64,000 nucleotides of DNA from Brienomyrus brachyistius (GCF_023856365.1 NC_064544.1:25148399-25212398); one strand, 5' to 3'. Numbered from the stretch's first letter, positions 35,640 to 62,750 are shown. The notes: a model not told the origin generated them from the letters alone. A program made the numbers and translations.

Positions 35640-36885
35640 CGTGGGTCACTGGGCCCCCTCCCCCGGAGCCAGGCTTGGGGGTGGGGCTTGATGGTGAGTA
35701 CCTGGGGGCCGGAACCCGCACCCATGGGGCCTGGTAGGGCACATCAAATGGGCTCACCACCTGTAGGAGGGGCCAAGGGGGTCAGGTGCAGGCTGAAGGC
35801 GGGGACCTTGGCGGTCCGATCCGCGGCTGCAGAAGCTAGCTCTAGGGACATGGAATATCGCCTCTCTGGTGGGGAAGGAGCCTGAGCTGGTGCTCGAGGT
35901 TGTGAAGTTCCGACTAGATATAGTCGGGCTCACCTTGATGCACGGCTTGGGCTCTGGAACCAATCTCCTTTAGGGGGGTTGGACCCTCTTCCACTCTGGA
36001 GTTACTCGCGGGGAGAGGTGCCTAGCAGGGGTGGGCATACTTATTGCCCCCTGGCTGGGCGCCTGTACATTGGGGTTTACCACGGTGGATGAGAGGGTAG
36101 CCTCCCTTCGCCTTCAGGTGGGGGGGACGGGTTGTTTGCGCTTATGCGCCAAGCAGCAGTTCAGAATACCCACCCTTTTTGGAGTCCTTGGAAGGGGTGT
36201 TGGAGAGCACTCCTCCTGGGGACTTTCTTGTTCTGCTGGGGGACTTCAATGCTCATGTTGGCAATGACAGTGAGACTCGGAGGGGTGTGATTGGACTTCT
36301 GTGCTCGTCACGAATTGTCCATAATGAACACCATGTTCAGGCATAAGGGCGTCCATATGTGCACTTGGCACCAGGACACCCTAGGCCGCAGTTGATCAAC
36401 TTTGTGGTCGTGTCATTGGACTTGCAGCTGCATTTATTGAACACTTTCACTGGAACACTCCATTCACTGGAGCAGTTCGCAACCAAGTGTCACCAAAAGG
36501 AGGAGATTGCAAATACAAGCGGCTGAAATTAGTTTCCTCCGCAGGGTGGTTGGGCTCTCCTTTAGAGATAGGGTGAAAAGCTCGGTCATTCGGGAGGGAG
36601 TAGATCGGTTGCTCCTTTTCTTCGAGAGAAGCCAGATGAGGTGGCTCAGGTATCTGGTCAGGATGCTTCCGGGACGCCTCCCCGGTGAGGTGTCCCACTG
36701 GGAGGAAACCCCAGGGAAGACCCAGGACACACTGGAGAGACATTGTCTCTTGGCTGACCTGGGAACGCCACGGGATCCCCCCAGAGGAACTAGATGAAGT
36801 GGCCGGGGATAGGGAAGTCTGGGTTTCTCTGCTTAGATTCCTGCCACTGCGACCACAGAAAGGAGTAGAACATGGATGGATGGAA
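35640..36885 (+). mobile_element. APE-type LINE, internally deleted (endonuclease joined to C-terminal end)
   Basis: Positions 35640-36430 correspond to the 5' end and endonuclease of a common fish LINE: a phrase like [34 protein letters not shown] and a [12 protein letters not shown] block near 36230-36270, ending near the 'FVVVS' block at 36400. The next part, 36505-36880, is the extreme C-terminus (EISFLRRVVGLSFRDRV, RSQMRWLRYLVRM, PGRLPGEV). The whole RT is absent. Frames shift in several places. I cannot place the clade with confidence. Confidence 0.7.
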
Positions 36886-37099
36886 GTTTTAGAAATATTG
36901 CACAGATTTCTACCGAGTAGAAATATCGCACAGATTTTACTTGGTAAGGTATTGCACAGGTTTGTGAAAGAGAGCATGCCCTTTCAGTATTCAGTTATAA
37001 TTGTAACAGCCCTAGGATATGTGCTGTTTTTCAGTCTGTTTATTTTGGCTTTTATCACCTTCTTGAGGGTAACAACTGGAACAAGTGATGTGCCGGGTA

Positions 37100-37738
37100 G
37101 GATGTGTCTTGCAGGATGCTGGAGGTTTTACAGTTGCAGTGGGACCTGTACAGCTCCTCCAAGGAGAAGAAAGAGCAGCCAGTGATCTTCTGCACTGTGT
37201 TGATACAAGCTAAGACACCACAGGCCAGAGAGCATCACCACCCACAAAGCACGATTCTACAACAGCTTTTACCCAGCCACATTTAGACTGATGGCTAAGG
37301 ACATTAAGATGGGTAAGAAATATAGCACCCCCCACTTCCCCCATGGACATTACCTGGACAGTTAGCACTCCAAAGAGGCAATCAGACACTCTCATTCCAT
37401 GTCTTCCTCTTAGGTAGTCAAATAACTCTTTCAGTGCAATAGCCTAAGAAACATGTGCAATATTCTACTTTTATGTACAATATACTGTCTTAATATTATT
37501 TCTGTGAAATAATTCACTCATCCACCCAGGCCAGGAAATCTTTATCCTGTATCTGCATCTGTACACGGTGTGTATCTATTTACTCCGTGACATTAGTGTG
37601 TTTGCTGCTTTTATTTATTTTCATTTTATATTTTTTTATTGTCTCTTCTCCTCTGTCTATGTATTTTATAAAAATGACTGTGGGAGATACGCACAGAAAT
37701 CCCAGTGTACTTGTACTGATCTGTACCTGTGCAAATGG
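37100..37738 (+). mobile_element. L2/Rex1-like LINE 3' end
   Basis: The reading ARFYNSFYPATFRLMAKD (about 37247-37300) matches the end of ORF2 in L2-like LINEs. A T-rich 3' UTR follows and runs to the ATCT repeat at 37739. The reading frame upstream is short and damaged. Confidence 0.5.
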
Positions 37739-37890
<152 letters not shown>

Positions 37891-37900
37891 ATCATCATCA

Positions 37901-38360
37901 TCATCTCAGGAGTGCTACCTTTTCTTGAGCTGTGCAGCTGGCAAACCACACTGGGATGCAGTATGTCAGCAAACTTTCTACAGAGCATCTGTAAAAAGAG
38001 GTCAGCAACTTCTTGGTTAGGGAGTTGCTTTTCAGGACCCTCAGGAAGTGGAGTCTCTTGATCAGTGCAGTGGTGTCGGTCTTCCAGATTAGGTCCTCAT
38101 TCAAGTGCAGGCCCAGAAACTTGAAGACAGAGACCCCCATTGATGTATATGGACTGAGGGTCAGATATGTTTCTTCTGAAGTTCACAATTACCTCTTTTG
38201 TTTTTGTGGTAAAGAAAGCACTGAAAGGAAGAGCTCTGAGCCGTTGCGTTTGTGCGCGCCGCCATCTTGAGACACAGTATCTCAAAACATTGCTTTTATT
38301 GATAGTTGGGACCTTTTCTGGGAACAGCCTGGTTTTTATAAACAGGATGGTCTTCATCTT
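37901..38360 (-). mobile_element. L2-like LINE ORF2 fragment
   Basis: Minus-strand frames read TKTKEVIVNFRRN and YINGGLCLQ (38210-38110), then VSVFKFLGLHLNEDLIWKT and SFYRCSVESLLTYCIPVW (38135-37930). These blocks follow the FADD motif in L2-like RT. Two frames overlap, so at least one shift is present. Confidence 0.75.
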
Positions 38361-41300
38361 AACTGGAGGGGATCATTTATTTTATCCCAAAACATGGCAA
38401 GTAAATTACCTGCCTGACTTTACATGGTTGTGTTGTGATACATAAAACTTCATTAGAAATACAGAACAGGAAAAAGGAAGGAAAGAAATTAAATAAAGAA
38501 AGCCAGAAGACAACAGAGGAGAGGAAACAAAAACTTCCAAGTACGGAGAAAAAAATCCTCTGGGGGTCCAAGGCTCCCCAACACCCCTGGGCATACTAAC
38601 ATTACTGAAAACAGAAAAGAGTGGACTTGTTTGTTAAAAAGTAGGTATGATCTGTGATTAAGAATCAAGACCAAGTCCATTAATGAGTCCATGGTTTGGC
38701 AGGTCTGGCAGGACCACTCAAGGAAATTCACTAGTGATGTGCACTGACTTTTCAAGGGGAAGGTGTTTGAACAGGGGTGAGTGAGCGACCAATACTTTTC
38801 ACTGGTCAGGGTGTCCCTCTTGGGAAACTTTGAGTCAGTGACATGCACAGACTTTTTTGAGGGGCAGGTGCTTGAAGGGGGTGGGGGGTGTGGCCTACTG
38901 ATACATTTAGCTATGATTGATCGTTGACGGCAGCACCCGGTAACATTTTGTGATCTGTTATCTTAATAGGCCAGTCGGTTATCTTACTTGGAATGTCAAA
39001 TGGGGTTCCTTTGAATCCTTAAAGCAAAAGGGGTGTGCAAAATGGCACCCCCAGCCTCCATCCTCTACATATACCTGCTTGGCATGATCATCAGTTTTCA
39101 AAAACTTTGAAAAAGGGCTAAAACATCAAAAGCATTGGGACAGGTAAAAATAGAAGATGCTCAGGAACCCCCCAGTCCCCCACCCCAGCATTTGTCTTGA
39201 GGCCACCTGCCTTGCTTTGGCTATGTGCTTTGGGTCATTGTCATGGTGGAAGGTGAATCGTTACACCAACCTGAGCTCCTGAGCATTCATGAGGATGTTT
39301 TCTTTCATGCTGACAAACCTCTCAGTTCCTGCTGGCAGAAACAACCCCATATCCATTGGGATAGTATCTGCCAAGTTTTATGGTTCCTGTCACTGAGGGG
39401 CCCTTGGAACTGTCCTAAACCCCCTCCCTCCCCTTATGGCATCCCATTCTGGGAACACTAAGATTTTACATAGTATAGTTCAACAAGAACACTTCTATTT
39501 ATCAGTCTGAAAATTGACTGTTTGTACCTACGCTATGTTTGGCTGCATAGCATAAGATCAGGTCTCCATTACACCTTAGTGGCTGCAAAAGTTTCAACAC
39601 AGTCACGTTTGATTAAGCATTTGCTCTAGCATCTCTATGAGCTCTATTTATAATCTGGCAGGGTAGTGAAGTTGCAATGAAATTATAATTTTTTAGATTA
39701 ATCCTGTTGCAACTACAATTGAGCAGAATTTAATAATTGTAACTAAACACATTGATTGATAAATTTAAATTAGATTCAGTAAGCAGCCTTAGGAAAATGG
39801 AAATACAAGCATAAATAAAATACTGACAATGTTTGTTTTAGCAGAGCTGTATATTCAATATTTTTTATTTACATATCATTTGTAAGGAAATAAATTTTAT
39901 TAATTTTTTGGGGGAAAATTATGATTTGTGAGCAACCTATATGCATATATATTATGTTTCCCTAAACATACTACTGCAGTTTGTTTTTAAACACGACATT
40001 AATTTCAACAATTCAAATTAAAATATTTAGACAATGTAATTAAAACAATTTTTAACTATATATTACACTTCTGCCTTATTAAGTGTATCTAATAAAGTCA
40101 CTTTTTCTTCAACCTCATAGTAGAGTGAATAACCAAATAGCTTATTGGTAGTTATGGTTCCTCTCAGACCAATAGTCAATTCGTTGGTTTCCTGTAGCCA
40201 CCAATCCTAGGGCAAAACTCTAAATAGGATCAAGGGAATGACAGAAATGAACTAAAACAGTCAATGAACTTAGTGAACTAAGAGAAATCTGAACTGAATA
40301 AGATGAGGAACAAAGAAAGAGGCGAATAAACACATAAATAGCAATACAGTTTAATAATGTTTTTTTACTTTCTCATTTTTTTCATGACACATATGACAAG
40401 TGACTAAAAATGTCACATTATGTCAAAGGGCACATCACCAGGTCATCCCTGATGTAAAAATCAAATTTACAGGACACAGTTGGATTAGAAATTGGCCAAA
40501 TTTATTCCCTTTAATGGGCCAGCTCCATTACCCACTTCTTGCCAGCTGACCTCCACAAATGGACACCTAACAGAGCCCGTCTTGTGATGACCTCTGACCC
40601 ACAGCATGTAGCTCCTACAATAAAAATGACCAAAAGAACAGGTTTAAACTGAGTGTAATTGCATCATGCTAGCAACTACTGATCAGAAGAATCCCCTTCC
40701 TCTCTTGCTGTCTCTCTACATGGAGTACGGACACTGGGACTCCTCCAACATGATTTTCATATTATTGCCTGTGCAGAAGTGCCTGAATCCGGGATCCTAG
40801 CTTAAAAATCACATACACACTGCACAATGTACTTCATAAACATGTTTCTATATTTCTGTTACTGGATAAATTTCCTTTATCTAACTGGACAGAAGTAGTA
40901 GTATGCACAGAAAAATATGCCAAACAGAAATCTGAATTATGAGTTTGACTTCTCAAGTTTAATAAATAATTGTTGCAAGGCAAATGAAGAGAACTGCAGT
41001 GTCAACAAATTGAAAATTTCTTTCTAGTTATTCAATATTTGTAAAAGCCTAGGAAATTAAATTAAATATTGACATATCAAGTATTCAACTATTCAAGATA
41101 CCATTTCCACTGAAATTTCAAGTCTCCTTCACATTGTTTATAGGAGAAAAACTAAAAGATAAAAGGCTTGAATGTATGCGATCAGTTAGTTACCCAAAAC
41201 AGAGCACCTAAATCCCAGTTATCCCTAAGGGTAATGACTTATATGCAATGGAAAAAAAAGAGAAACTGCTTTGCAGTTCAGTGAATTTGGTAAAACAAAT

Positions 41301-43498
41301 CTGATAGCTGAGCCAGGTTGACAAAAAAACAGGATCAACAAATGAGATGTACCGGACATATACAAAACCATTATATATTATACCTAGTAAGTAGTTGTAT
41401 TTTGAATACGTCCATGTTAAAATATACTATTAGAACTAGAAAATGTATATTACCTGGCAAGTTAAATCATTTTTGAAATGATTTTCTTTATTCTGTTTCC
41501 ATTATTGAATATTTGAATTAGGAGTAATTGCATTGAGAGTAAGTCAGTTTCAATTATAAATCGTATATGAATAACATTATTTTTCAAGTACACATTGTTG
41601 TTGTTTTTATTTAAATTAATTCATATTAAAGGGAAGTATTGAAATACAGTGATTCAAGTTGCTGAATACATATTGAAGAATGAAAACTTGGTTTAAGTTT
41701 TTTGACCAGTTTAGTACAAACAGATATTGACAAGGTATTTGTGCAAAGGAGCTTTGTCATGTCATCACTGTTATTTTTTTATAAATGAATCAATACAGAT
41801 ACTCGTAGTGTCAATGATGAAATACAAAATGCCACAGGATACTGCTCAGTTTATATGAAAATGGTTGTGGCTGCAAAATTATGAAGTAGTTTGGTCTGAA
41901 GAGCACATCATTGCAGTGAGCTCTGATTTCAACCCCATAGAGCTTCTGAGGAATGAACTGAAATGTAGCATTAAGGCAAGGCCAGGGCAGCCCTGTTGAG
42001 TTGTGGAGCTTACTAATGTCTTAAATGTAAAGCAGCACACCATCAGTTTCTATCAAACATGAGCAGGATTTTGCAAAACGTAATGGCTTGGTGACTAATT
42101 AGATGTTATTGCTGACATAGATAATTGCTTAGATTCTTTATAAAGTGATCTAACAAAAGGGAAATAAAAATATTTTGTAGTGATCAAATAAATAGATTTT
42201 AGCAACATGTTACTTGTATGCAAGAATGTAAACAAATTTGCATTTAAATAATACAGACTTAAAATAGTACCTTTTTAATTAGTATAAAAATAGTTACAGC
42301 AGCCAGAGCTACAGAGACCCAGATGGATGCTCCAAGACACTATCTACCCATTCCAAAATCAAAATGCACAAGGTCCGTTGCATTACTTTCATGTAAACTA
42401 CTCCGGTTGCTAAACATCTTATTCTTAATACTTTAAATACAACCACTTCCTATTACACCCATTAACTAAAGAACACGCTGGCCAAGACAATGTATGACTA
42501 GCAAATAGTCACCCTTCAAGAGTATTAAACGGCATGAAAAAAAATAATCACAGCAGGGAGCATAGTGCCTCCACTTTTTTTTCATTTATTCTACAGTATG
42601 CAAAGATTCACACACCAAATGTTCAAAACCCTAAGATCTCGTAAACAAATTGTCTGCTTGTGGGCCAGCGTCTGCTACACTGCACTTGTGGAAACAGAAT
42701 TATGGCCATTTGCTGTTTGACTTATTGTCAAAGTGTTCTGATGTCGTGGTGGCCTCACCGCAGTAAATACCTAATAAAAGGCCGGGCAGAAATTAAATTA
42801 TCTTGAGTAACTGGATCACAGTGATGTCAAACCCAAGCAACATCTGGGGTTTTTACTGTAGAAAGCACACTATGAGGGTTTGATAGGTTTGAAGAGCTGG
42901 GTAAATCTGAATCTGTCTTTGTACAACCTATCAAGAAAAGCTAAATTAAAACACTCCCAAAGAATGTTTTATATTCTTTTTCTCTATATGTCCATGCACA
43001 CATATGCACACGTATGCACACGTGTATGCGTGAGCATATATGCATAAATACATATTTTTGTTTCATTGCTAATTGAGAACTTCGTAAGCAGCCATCCTTT
43101 CCTCGCCATTAAAGCAGTAGTGCAACAAACCTTTATAAAATAAATTTTATAGGGAGTTAATCAAGTACACAAGCTTGTAAGCCTCCTTTAACAGGAACTC
43201 ATCTAATGCTCAAAGACTCCATTTTAATCCCTACATTAGAAAAGTGGCTTCTGTTTTCAGAAAACAGATGACAGAATACAGCAGGTCACCGTCTTCACAG
43301 TTGTGTAGCTGACAGCTAGCATGACTCTTGACCATTGACAGCTGTTAACTGTGAGAGAACAAAAAGTCAATGAAGAAGGCATCTAATCTGGATGGTCCAG
43401 ACTGAGCTACATTCCATTCCAAAAGAAAGAAAAAAAAAATAGTAAATTGCATGTTTTGGCTTTTGTTGATATGTCCATGTAAGGCTAAATGCTACTCT
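38361..43498. other. 5 kb gene-poor stretch downstream of STIM2
   Basis: AT-rich with no supported coding frame. It would include the STIM2 3' UTR at its right end. A diverged DNA-transposon-like repeat is likely at 39195-39425 (a 'gctttgggtcattgtcatgg' phrase typical of a fish repeat). A local near-duplication of about 50 bp occurs at 38734 and 38836 (acttttcaaggggaaggtg and acttttttgaggggcaggtg). Confidence 0.5.
42585..42590 (-). promoter_or_regulatory. Candidate STIM2 polyadenylation signal
   Basis: AATAAA on the minus strand about 910 bp past the stop codon. It is one candidate among AT-rich sequence; there is no direct evidence of use. Confidence 0.25.
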
Positions 43499-57919
<14,421 letters not shown>

Positions 57920-58344
57920 CTGAGATGGGTTACATGAAAAACAATTAAAAAACACCAAAATTGACAGCTTCTAGCAAATGCATAGTCACATGTGGTATTA
58001 CACTTATCCTATTTTAGATAAAAGGATATTTCAGTATGCAGCTGTCACAGACCACTAGGATTCAGGGTGTAGTCACACTACCCGATCAGTACCATGTCCA
58101 AGCATATTTGACCCCCAATCTGACTCAATAAACATAAAACTTCCAAGCGACTTATAAGCAAGAAGAATGAGAAGGCTAGAATAGCCCTTTGATGAGGACC
58201 ATGTTGCGTGAACTGAGGAGAACTGGTCCAAAATTAATTTCAGTGATGAAAGCAAGTTTAATTTAGTTGGTTCAGATGGGACACATTATTTGAAGCATAG
58301 AATTTGGGAAAGTCTCCACCAAAATTGTGTGAACAAGTCAGTAT

Positions 58345-58621
58345 TGTCATGCCCGGCTCGTCCGCTCCTCCTGTGTGCCACGCCCCCTGCTTACCCACGT
58401 GTGTTTCCCGGATCGTACCCAGCTGTGTCTGTTTGCTTTCAATCAGTCTTGTGTATTTAAGTCCTGGTCTCCCCAGTTTTCCTGGTCTGTCATTGATGTT
58501 GTCGATGCCTATGTCCCGTCCTGCCTGTGCCTTCATTAATTCCCCGTATACCCCGTACTCCGTTTGCCTTGCCTGCTCCTTGCCCGCATGATCGCCCGTC
58601 TGCACCTTCCCAATCGTGACA
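58345..58621 (+). repeat. Left LTR
   Basis: 277 bp. It contains gccacgccccctgcttaccc, a cacgtg motif and a 'ttaattccccgtatac' stretch. Confidence 0.88.
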
Positions 58622-58623
58622 GA

Positions 58624-60519
58624 ATGACAGACCATTCAAAGAAAAAGAGGAAGCAGAGGAGAAGGCAGCTTCCTGAGGAGCCGATCAGTCTGGGCACCTG
58701 CTCCCTCGCCAACCCCTGGCCTCTCGTGGAGGGCGAGAGAGAGGAGCTCGTCCTGGGCTTCAACCCAGAACCGCTCCGTATGGGAGCCTGCTCCCTAGCG
58801 AGGCTCTGGGCTCCCAGCGATGACGAGGAGGATGAGCCCTTTGCGTTCCCTGTGCTGGAGCCTATCCCCCCGGAGCAGCTACTGCCCCTTGACCGGTACC
58901 ACTACCGGCCCGCACGACTGAGAAATTGGGGAGGTTTTAGGGCTGTAAGGGACTCGATCCCTCGATTGCCCCGGGTCCAGAAGAGGACCACGCCCGTCTC
59001 CCCTTCCCGGGACTTGCCAGTCCCGGCTTCAGCGGCAGTCTCCCTAGAGGCGCTCCCACTGCCTCTGCCGGCGGACCCCGCGCCGGAGCCACCGCCTCTG
59101 CCGGCGGACCCCGCTCCCGAGCAGTCACCATTACTGCTGCCTGCGCTAGCAGCGCAGCTAACGCCTCTGCAACCTGCGCAGCCGGAGCAGCCATTGCCGC
59201 TGTCCGCCAAATCTGCGCAGCTTCCTCTGCCTGCGGCTTGCACGCACATGCAGCCGACAACGCACGTGACCCCAGAGCCCGTGCAGCCGCCTCCGCTGGC
59301 CCCAGCGCAGCCGCTCCTGCCTGCAGCTCCCGGGCTGGCGCCCCCTCTGCAGCAGCCTGCAGCTCCCGGGCCGGCGCCCCCTCTGCAGCAGCCTGCAGCT
59401 CCCGGGCCGGTGCTCCCTCTGCAGCACCCTGCAGCTCCCAGGACGGTGCCCCCTCTGCAGCAGCCTGCCTTTGTGACTTTGCCCCCAATAACTCTGCCCT
59501 CGCCCCAGCGACCTCGACCCCGATTGAGGGTCGTTATGTCTGTGTCCTGCAAGGGGAGGGGACACAGACGTCGGACTGGGGTCCCACCCGCCCTGCCCCC
59601 CAGCTCGCCCTCCCTCGCCTGCGCTAGGGCTCGGTCGGCTCCTGCAGGTCCTGGCCCCCCGGGTCGGCAGTCGCCTGCGGATCCCCCTCCTCGCCCTTGT
59701 CGCCCTGCCTCGCTCCCTCCGCCGGGTCCTCGGCGGTCGCCTGCGGGTGCCCCTGAGGCGGCTCCTCGGTTGCCTGCTGGTCCCCCGCCTCCTGCACGTA
59801 GGAGGAAGTCGCCGCCTACGGCGGCTCCCCCCCTCTCCTTGCCCTCGCCCAGGTCCCTTCCGGCTCCCTCGTCCCCTTCCCTGGTTCCCCCTGCGACTCC
59901 CTCCTTCGTCCCTGCTTCGGTCCCTCGCCCTGTCTCCTCGGCCCTTCCGGGGTCCCCTCCGGCTCCGGCCGCCTACGGCCCCTCCGGCTGCCTCCCGTCG
60001 CCCGCAGTGGCTCCTTCGGGCGACCCTTTGCTCCCCCTCCTTCTCGCCCTGTGCCCCTGCCTTTGTCCCTCCTGTCTTTGCCCCGTCTGCTTTTGTTTCT
60101 CGCCCGTCTGTTCTGCCCTGCTCCGCTCCTGGTTTCCCGTTGTTCCCTCCCGTCACTCCCGCTCCTTTTGTTCCTCCTGTTCCCTCTGTTTCTCCCTTCC
60201 TGATCTGTCTCTCTGCCTTCCCGTCCCTTTGTCAGCTTCTGTCTTAAGTCTTGTTCCTGGCTTTGTTCTGTGTCTCCGTCTTGTTCCCGGTCCCGTGTTG
60301 ATGGATTCTGTTTTTGTTTTTCAGGTCCTGGTTTACCTCGTCCCTTCCGTCACCCCCTTCCTTGGCGCGCCCGGTGAAGCGCGCCTTTGGGGGGGGGGGG
60401 TTCTATCATGCCCGGCTCGTCCGCTCCTCCTGTGTGCCACGCCCCCTGCTTACCCACGTGTGTTTCCCGGATCGTACCCAGCTGTGTCCGTTTGCTTTAA
60501 ATCAGTCTTGTGTATTTAA
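58624..60519 (+). CDS. Proline-rich ORF of the LTR element (about 631 codons)
   Basis: The best start is ATG at 58624, three bases after the left LTR; an upstream in-frame ATG at 58564 lies inside the LTR. The frame runs on through the G-run and into the right LTR, stopping at 60519. The N-terminus is basic (KKKRKQRRRQL), followed by an acidic patch (DDEEDEP near residue 66) and then a long region of Pro, Ala, Leu and Arg. Residues near 233-280 hold a four-fold 12-residue repeat (LQQPAAPGPAPP-like). There is no CCHC knuckle, protease or RT motif. A gag-like role is possible but is an inference; the absence of stops over 1.9 kb of GC-rich sequence may partly reflect composition. Confidence 0.45.
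   Translation: MTDHSKKKRKQRRRQLPEEPISLGTCSLANPWPLVEGEREELVLGFNPEPLRMGACSLARLWAPSDDEEDEPFAFPVLEPIPPEQLLPLDRYHYRPARLRNWGGFRAVRDSIPRLPRVQKRTTPVSPSRDLPVPASAAVSLEALPLPLPADPAPEPPPLPADPAPEQSPLLLPALAAQLTPLQPAQPEQPLPLSAKSAQLPLPAACTHMQPTTHVTPEPVQPPPLAPAQPLLPAAPGLAPPLQQPAAPGPAPPLQQPAAPGPVLPLQHPAAPRTVPPLQQPAFVTLPPITLPSPQRPRPRLRVVMSVSCKGRGHRRRTGVPPALPPSSPSLACARARSAPAGPGPPGRQSPADPPPRPCRPASLPPPGPRRSPAGAPEAAPRLPAGPPPPARRRKSPPTAAPPLSLPSPRSLPAPSSPSLVPPATPSFVPASVPRPVSSALPGSPPAPAAYGPSGCLPSPAVAPSGDPLLPLLLALCPCLCPSCLCPVCFCFSPVCSALLRSWFPVVPSRHSRSFCSSCSLCFSLPDLSLCLPVPLSASVLSLVPGFVLCLRLVPGPVLMDSVFVFQVLVYLVPSVTPFLGAPGEARLWGGGVLSCPARPLLLCATPPAYPRVFPGSYPAVSVCFKSVLCI
59320..59463 (+). repeat. 36-bp minisatellite, four units
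   Basis: Units starting cctgcagctcccggg and ending ccctctgcagca(g/c), in frame with the proline-rich ORF. Confidence 0.9.
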
Positions 60520-60680
60520 GTCCTGGTCTCCCCAGTTTTCCTGGTCTGTCATTGATGTTGTCGATGCCTATGTCCCGTCCTGCCTGTGCCTTCATTAAAT
60601 CCCCGTATACCCCGTACTCCGTTTGCCTTGCCTGGTCCTTGCCCGCACGATCGCCCGTCTGCACCTTCCCAATCGTGACA
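60404..60680 (+). repeat. Right LTR
   Basis: 277 bp, near-identical to the left LTR; its first two bases are TA instead of TG. Confidence 0.88.
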
Positions 60681-60900
60681 AGTATAGTTCAGAGGAGTAC
60701 GTGTCATGGTATAGGGTATGTTCCCTGCTGCAGAAATCAGGCCTCATGTACGGCTGCATGACATGATGAATTCTGACGGGTGTTAGAACCTCCTTCACTG
60801 GTTCCTTCTCTATGAGAATTAATCAAGACAATGCTCCTTACCGCACTGCAAAATGGCTAAAGCAATTTCTCGTAGCGGAGAACATAAAGGAAGGTAATTA

Positions 60901-62750
60901 TTGACAAAATTAAACAAACCCACTACAGTTACCAAATTTTCAAAGCAAAAGCAAGCGCCTCTACACTTCCTATTAATTTCTGAAAGTTCAACCATCAGAA
61001 AAGTTGACGGAATTCATTTGTAGTCTTATTCTGCAAAAAAATTTAACCATTTTCTAATTTTGATTGCAGCTATTCTTCAAATTGCTTGTTTGAACCATTT
61101 ATTTTCTGATGTGGCATAGCTTTCACTGATGGAATGTGATTAAAATACAACTCCTCTATTATAATATCCATGAATTTGGAGAAACGGAGACTTTGTAAAT
61201 GACAAAAATATCTCTTTTTTTTTCTCTAATATTGATTGCCACTGAAAATGTAACATATGTAGCATGATGCGTGCAATTCTGACATAGAGTATAACTGAGT
61301 TTTGGTTTGGACATACTGAATCCATGGTTCTGGTTTGATGGTTAGTGTTAGCGATATATAGCATTAGCGATGTCTGTAGTAATGTAATTAATACCGGTAC
61401 TAAAGCAATGTAATACTGAACAGCTTTCAAAAATGTGTTACCATGGTATCTTTTCAGTACCAGTGTCCCATGCAACACCAGTCAGTACAAACTCTGACAT
61501 ATTTGGTAAAATGTCTTATACATGTAGCATGAATAGTTAAAAATCTCCACATTGCATAGCAGATAAATCTATGTGTGTCTCTGTGCCAAAAATGACTCCA
61601 GATAAGCCACAAAATAAGAACAATAATAATGAATCCCATTGTATTGTGCGATAGCGATTTCTTTCCTATGTTTTCTACGTTTGACACAAAAAAGTCATGG
61701 TGATGATGACAGCTTGCTTGGGACCAGATTGTTAAGTGCAATTTGAGGGCAGACCAGTGGGGGACTGGGGAGAGGGGCAATCATGCTCAGACATGGTACA
61801 TGACATCCAGGCCAAGTTTGAGTATATACCCTTATTGAACAAGAGAGAAAGAGCAAATAAAGAATTGCTGGGAGGGAAAATTATGCTTGTTTATTTATGG
61901 TAGAATATAGCACTTCACTATCAATTTGAATTACAATAATGTTGTATACATAGTGTATCTTATCATTCTTGTTATGCAAGTGTGTGTCTCTCTATTTACC
62001 GTCTCACTCTGTAAACATTACATACAATGTCCCATCTATACTGTGTTTATCCTGTGGGAGGTCCCTGTCACTGTGTACCTCAGTTTATACAAAAATATCT
62101 TTGTTCATACACTAACATAAGATTTTTCTCTGTTGAGATTACAAAAACCTCCACAATAAGAGTATATGAGCACCCTCGAGACAAAACACAGCAAACATTC
62201 AAGATGGCTGTTTTGCTCTAAAAACGAACAAAGCAATACAAGAAATATGACTTAGCTTCCCTTCCCTCTCATGAAAAAATTAATGTTGTGTCCTTAACAA
62301 CAGATAACACAAGTATGGAGAGGCATGTCCCTTGACTTTACCCTTTCCAGGCAACATTCACACCTTCTCCCCAGATGAGAAAAGCTAAAAACATGATTAA
62401 GGACATCACTCATCCTGGACATATTTTGTTTAAGTTCCCCCAAATCAGTAAAGCACTTTAATACACATACAGACTAACAACAGCCATAAACTTGCTGAAT
62501 TCCCCTGAATGCCTGAGATAATCTCTCACTGAATATGTGCAATAAATTATGCTAGTAATGTACAATACATGTCTTGCTAATATGTGCAATAATAACTGTT
62601 GCCACTGTGCACTGGGCATAAATAATCTATTTAGTTTTTTTTTCTTTTAGAATGACATTGTGTATGGAAAGGCCATTAAACATGTTTATATTATATTATA
62701 TTATATTATATTATTTTTAGCCTCTATTTTTTATTCCTTTTGTATTTATT
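60901..62750. other. Stretch without a recognised gene
   Basis: AT-rich with no supported frame and no STIM2 exon that I could recognise. Confidence 0.45.
62686..62715. repeat. (TTATA)n simple repeat
   Basis: About six pentamer units. Confidence 0.85.

Larger units (their letters stand above)
58345..60680 (+). mobile_element. Non-autonomous LTR retrotransposon with one proline-rich ORF
   Basis: Two 277-bp direct repeats (58345-58621 and 60404-60680) flank 1.78 kb; they differ at about six positions by eye (about 2%). The left repeat starts TGTCATGCCC and both end AATCGTGACA; the right repeat begins TATCATG. The duplication agtat lies at 58340-58344 and 60681-60685. A G-run (60389-60400) sits next to the right LTR, like a polypurine tract. 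No tRNA primer site is obvious right after the left LTR. No protease, RT or integrase is present, so replication must rely on another element. Confidence 0.88.
58135..60900 (+). pseudogene. Tc1-like transposase ruin split by an LTR element
   Basis: Left of the LTR element: KINFSDESKFNLVGSDGTHY and then RIWESLHQNCVNKSV (58220-58340), the first Asp block. Right of it (60686-60900): SEEYVSWY and INQDNAPYRTAKWLKQFL, the second Asp block. The two halves are continuous when the 2.3 kb insertion is removed. The Glu block is not seen on the right, and a stop occurs near 60765. Confidence 0.75.

Noticed and set aside
58902..60156. Long minus-strand frames opposite the proline-rich ORF
   Set aside because: Gly/Arg-rich mirror of a GC-rich sequence; the strand of the LTRs and polyG tract supports the plus frame.
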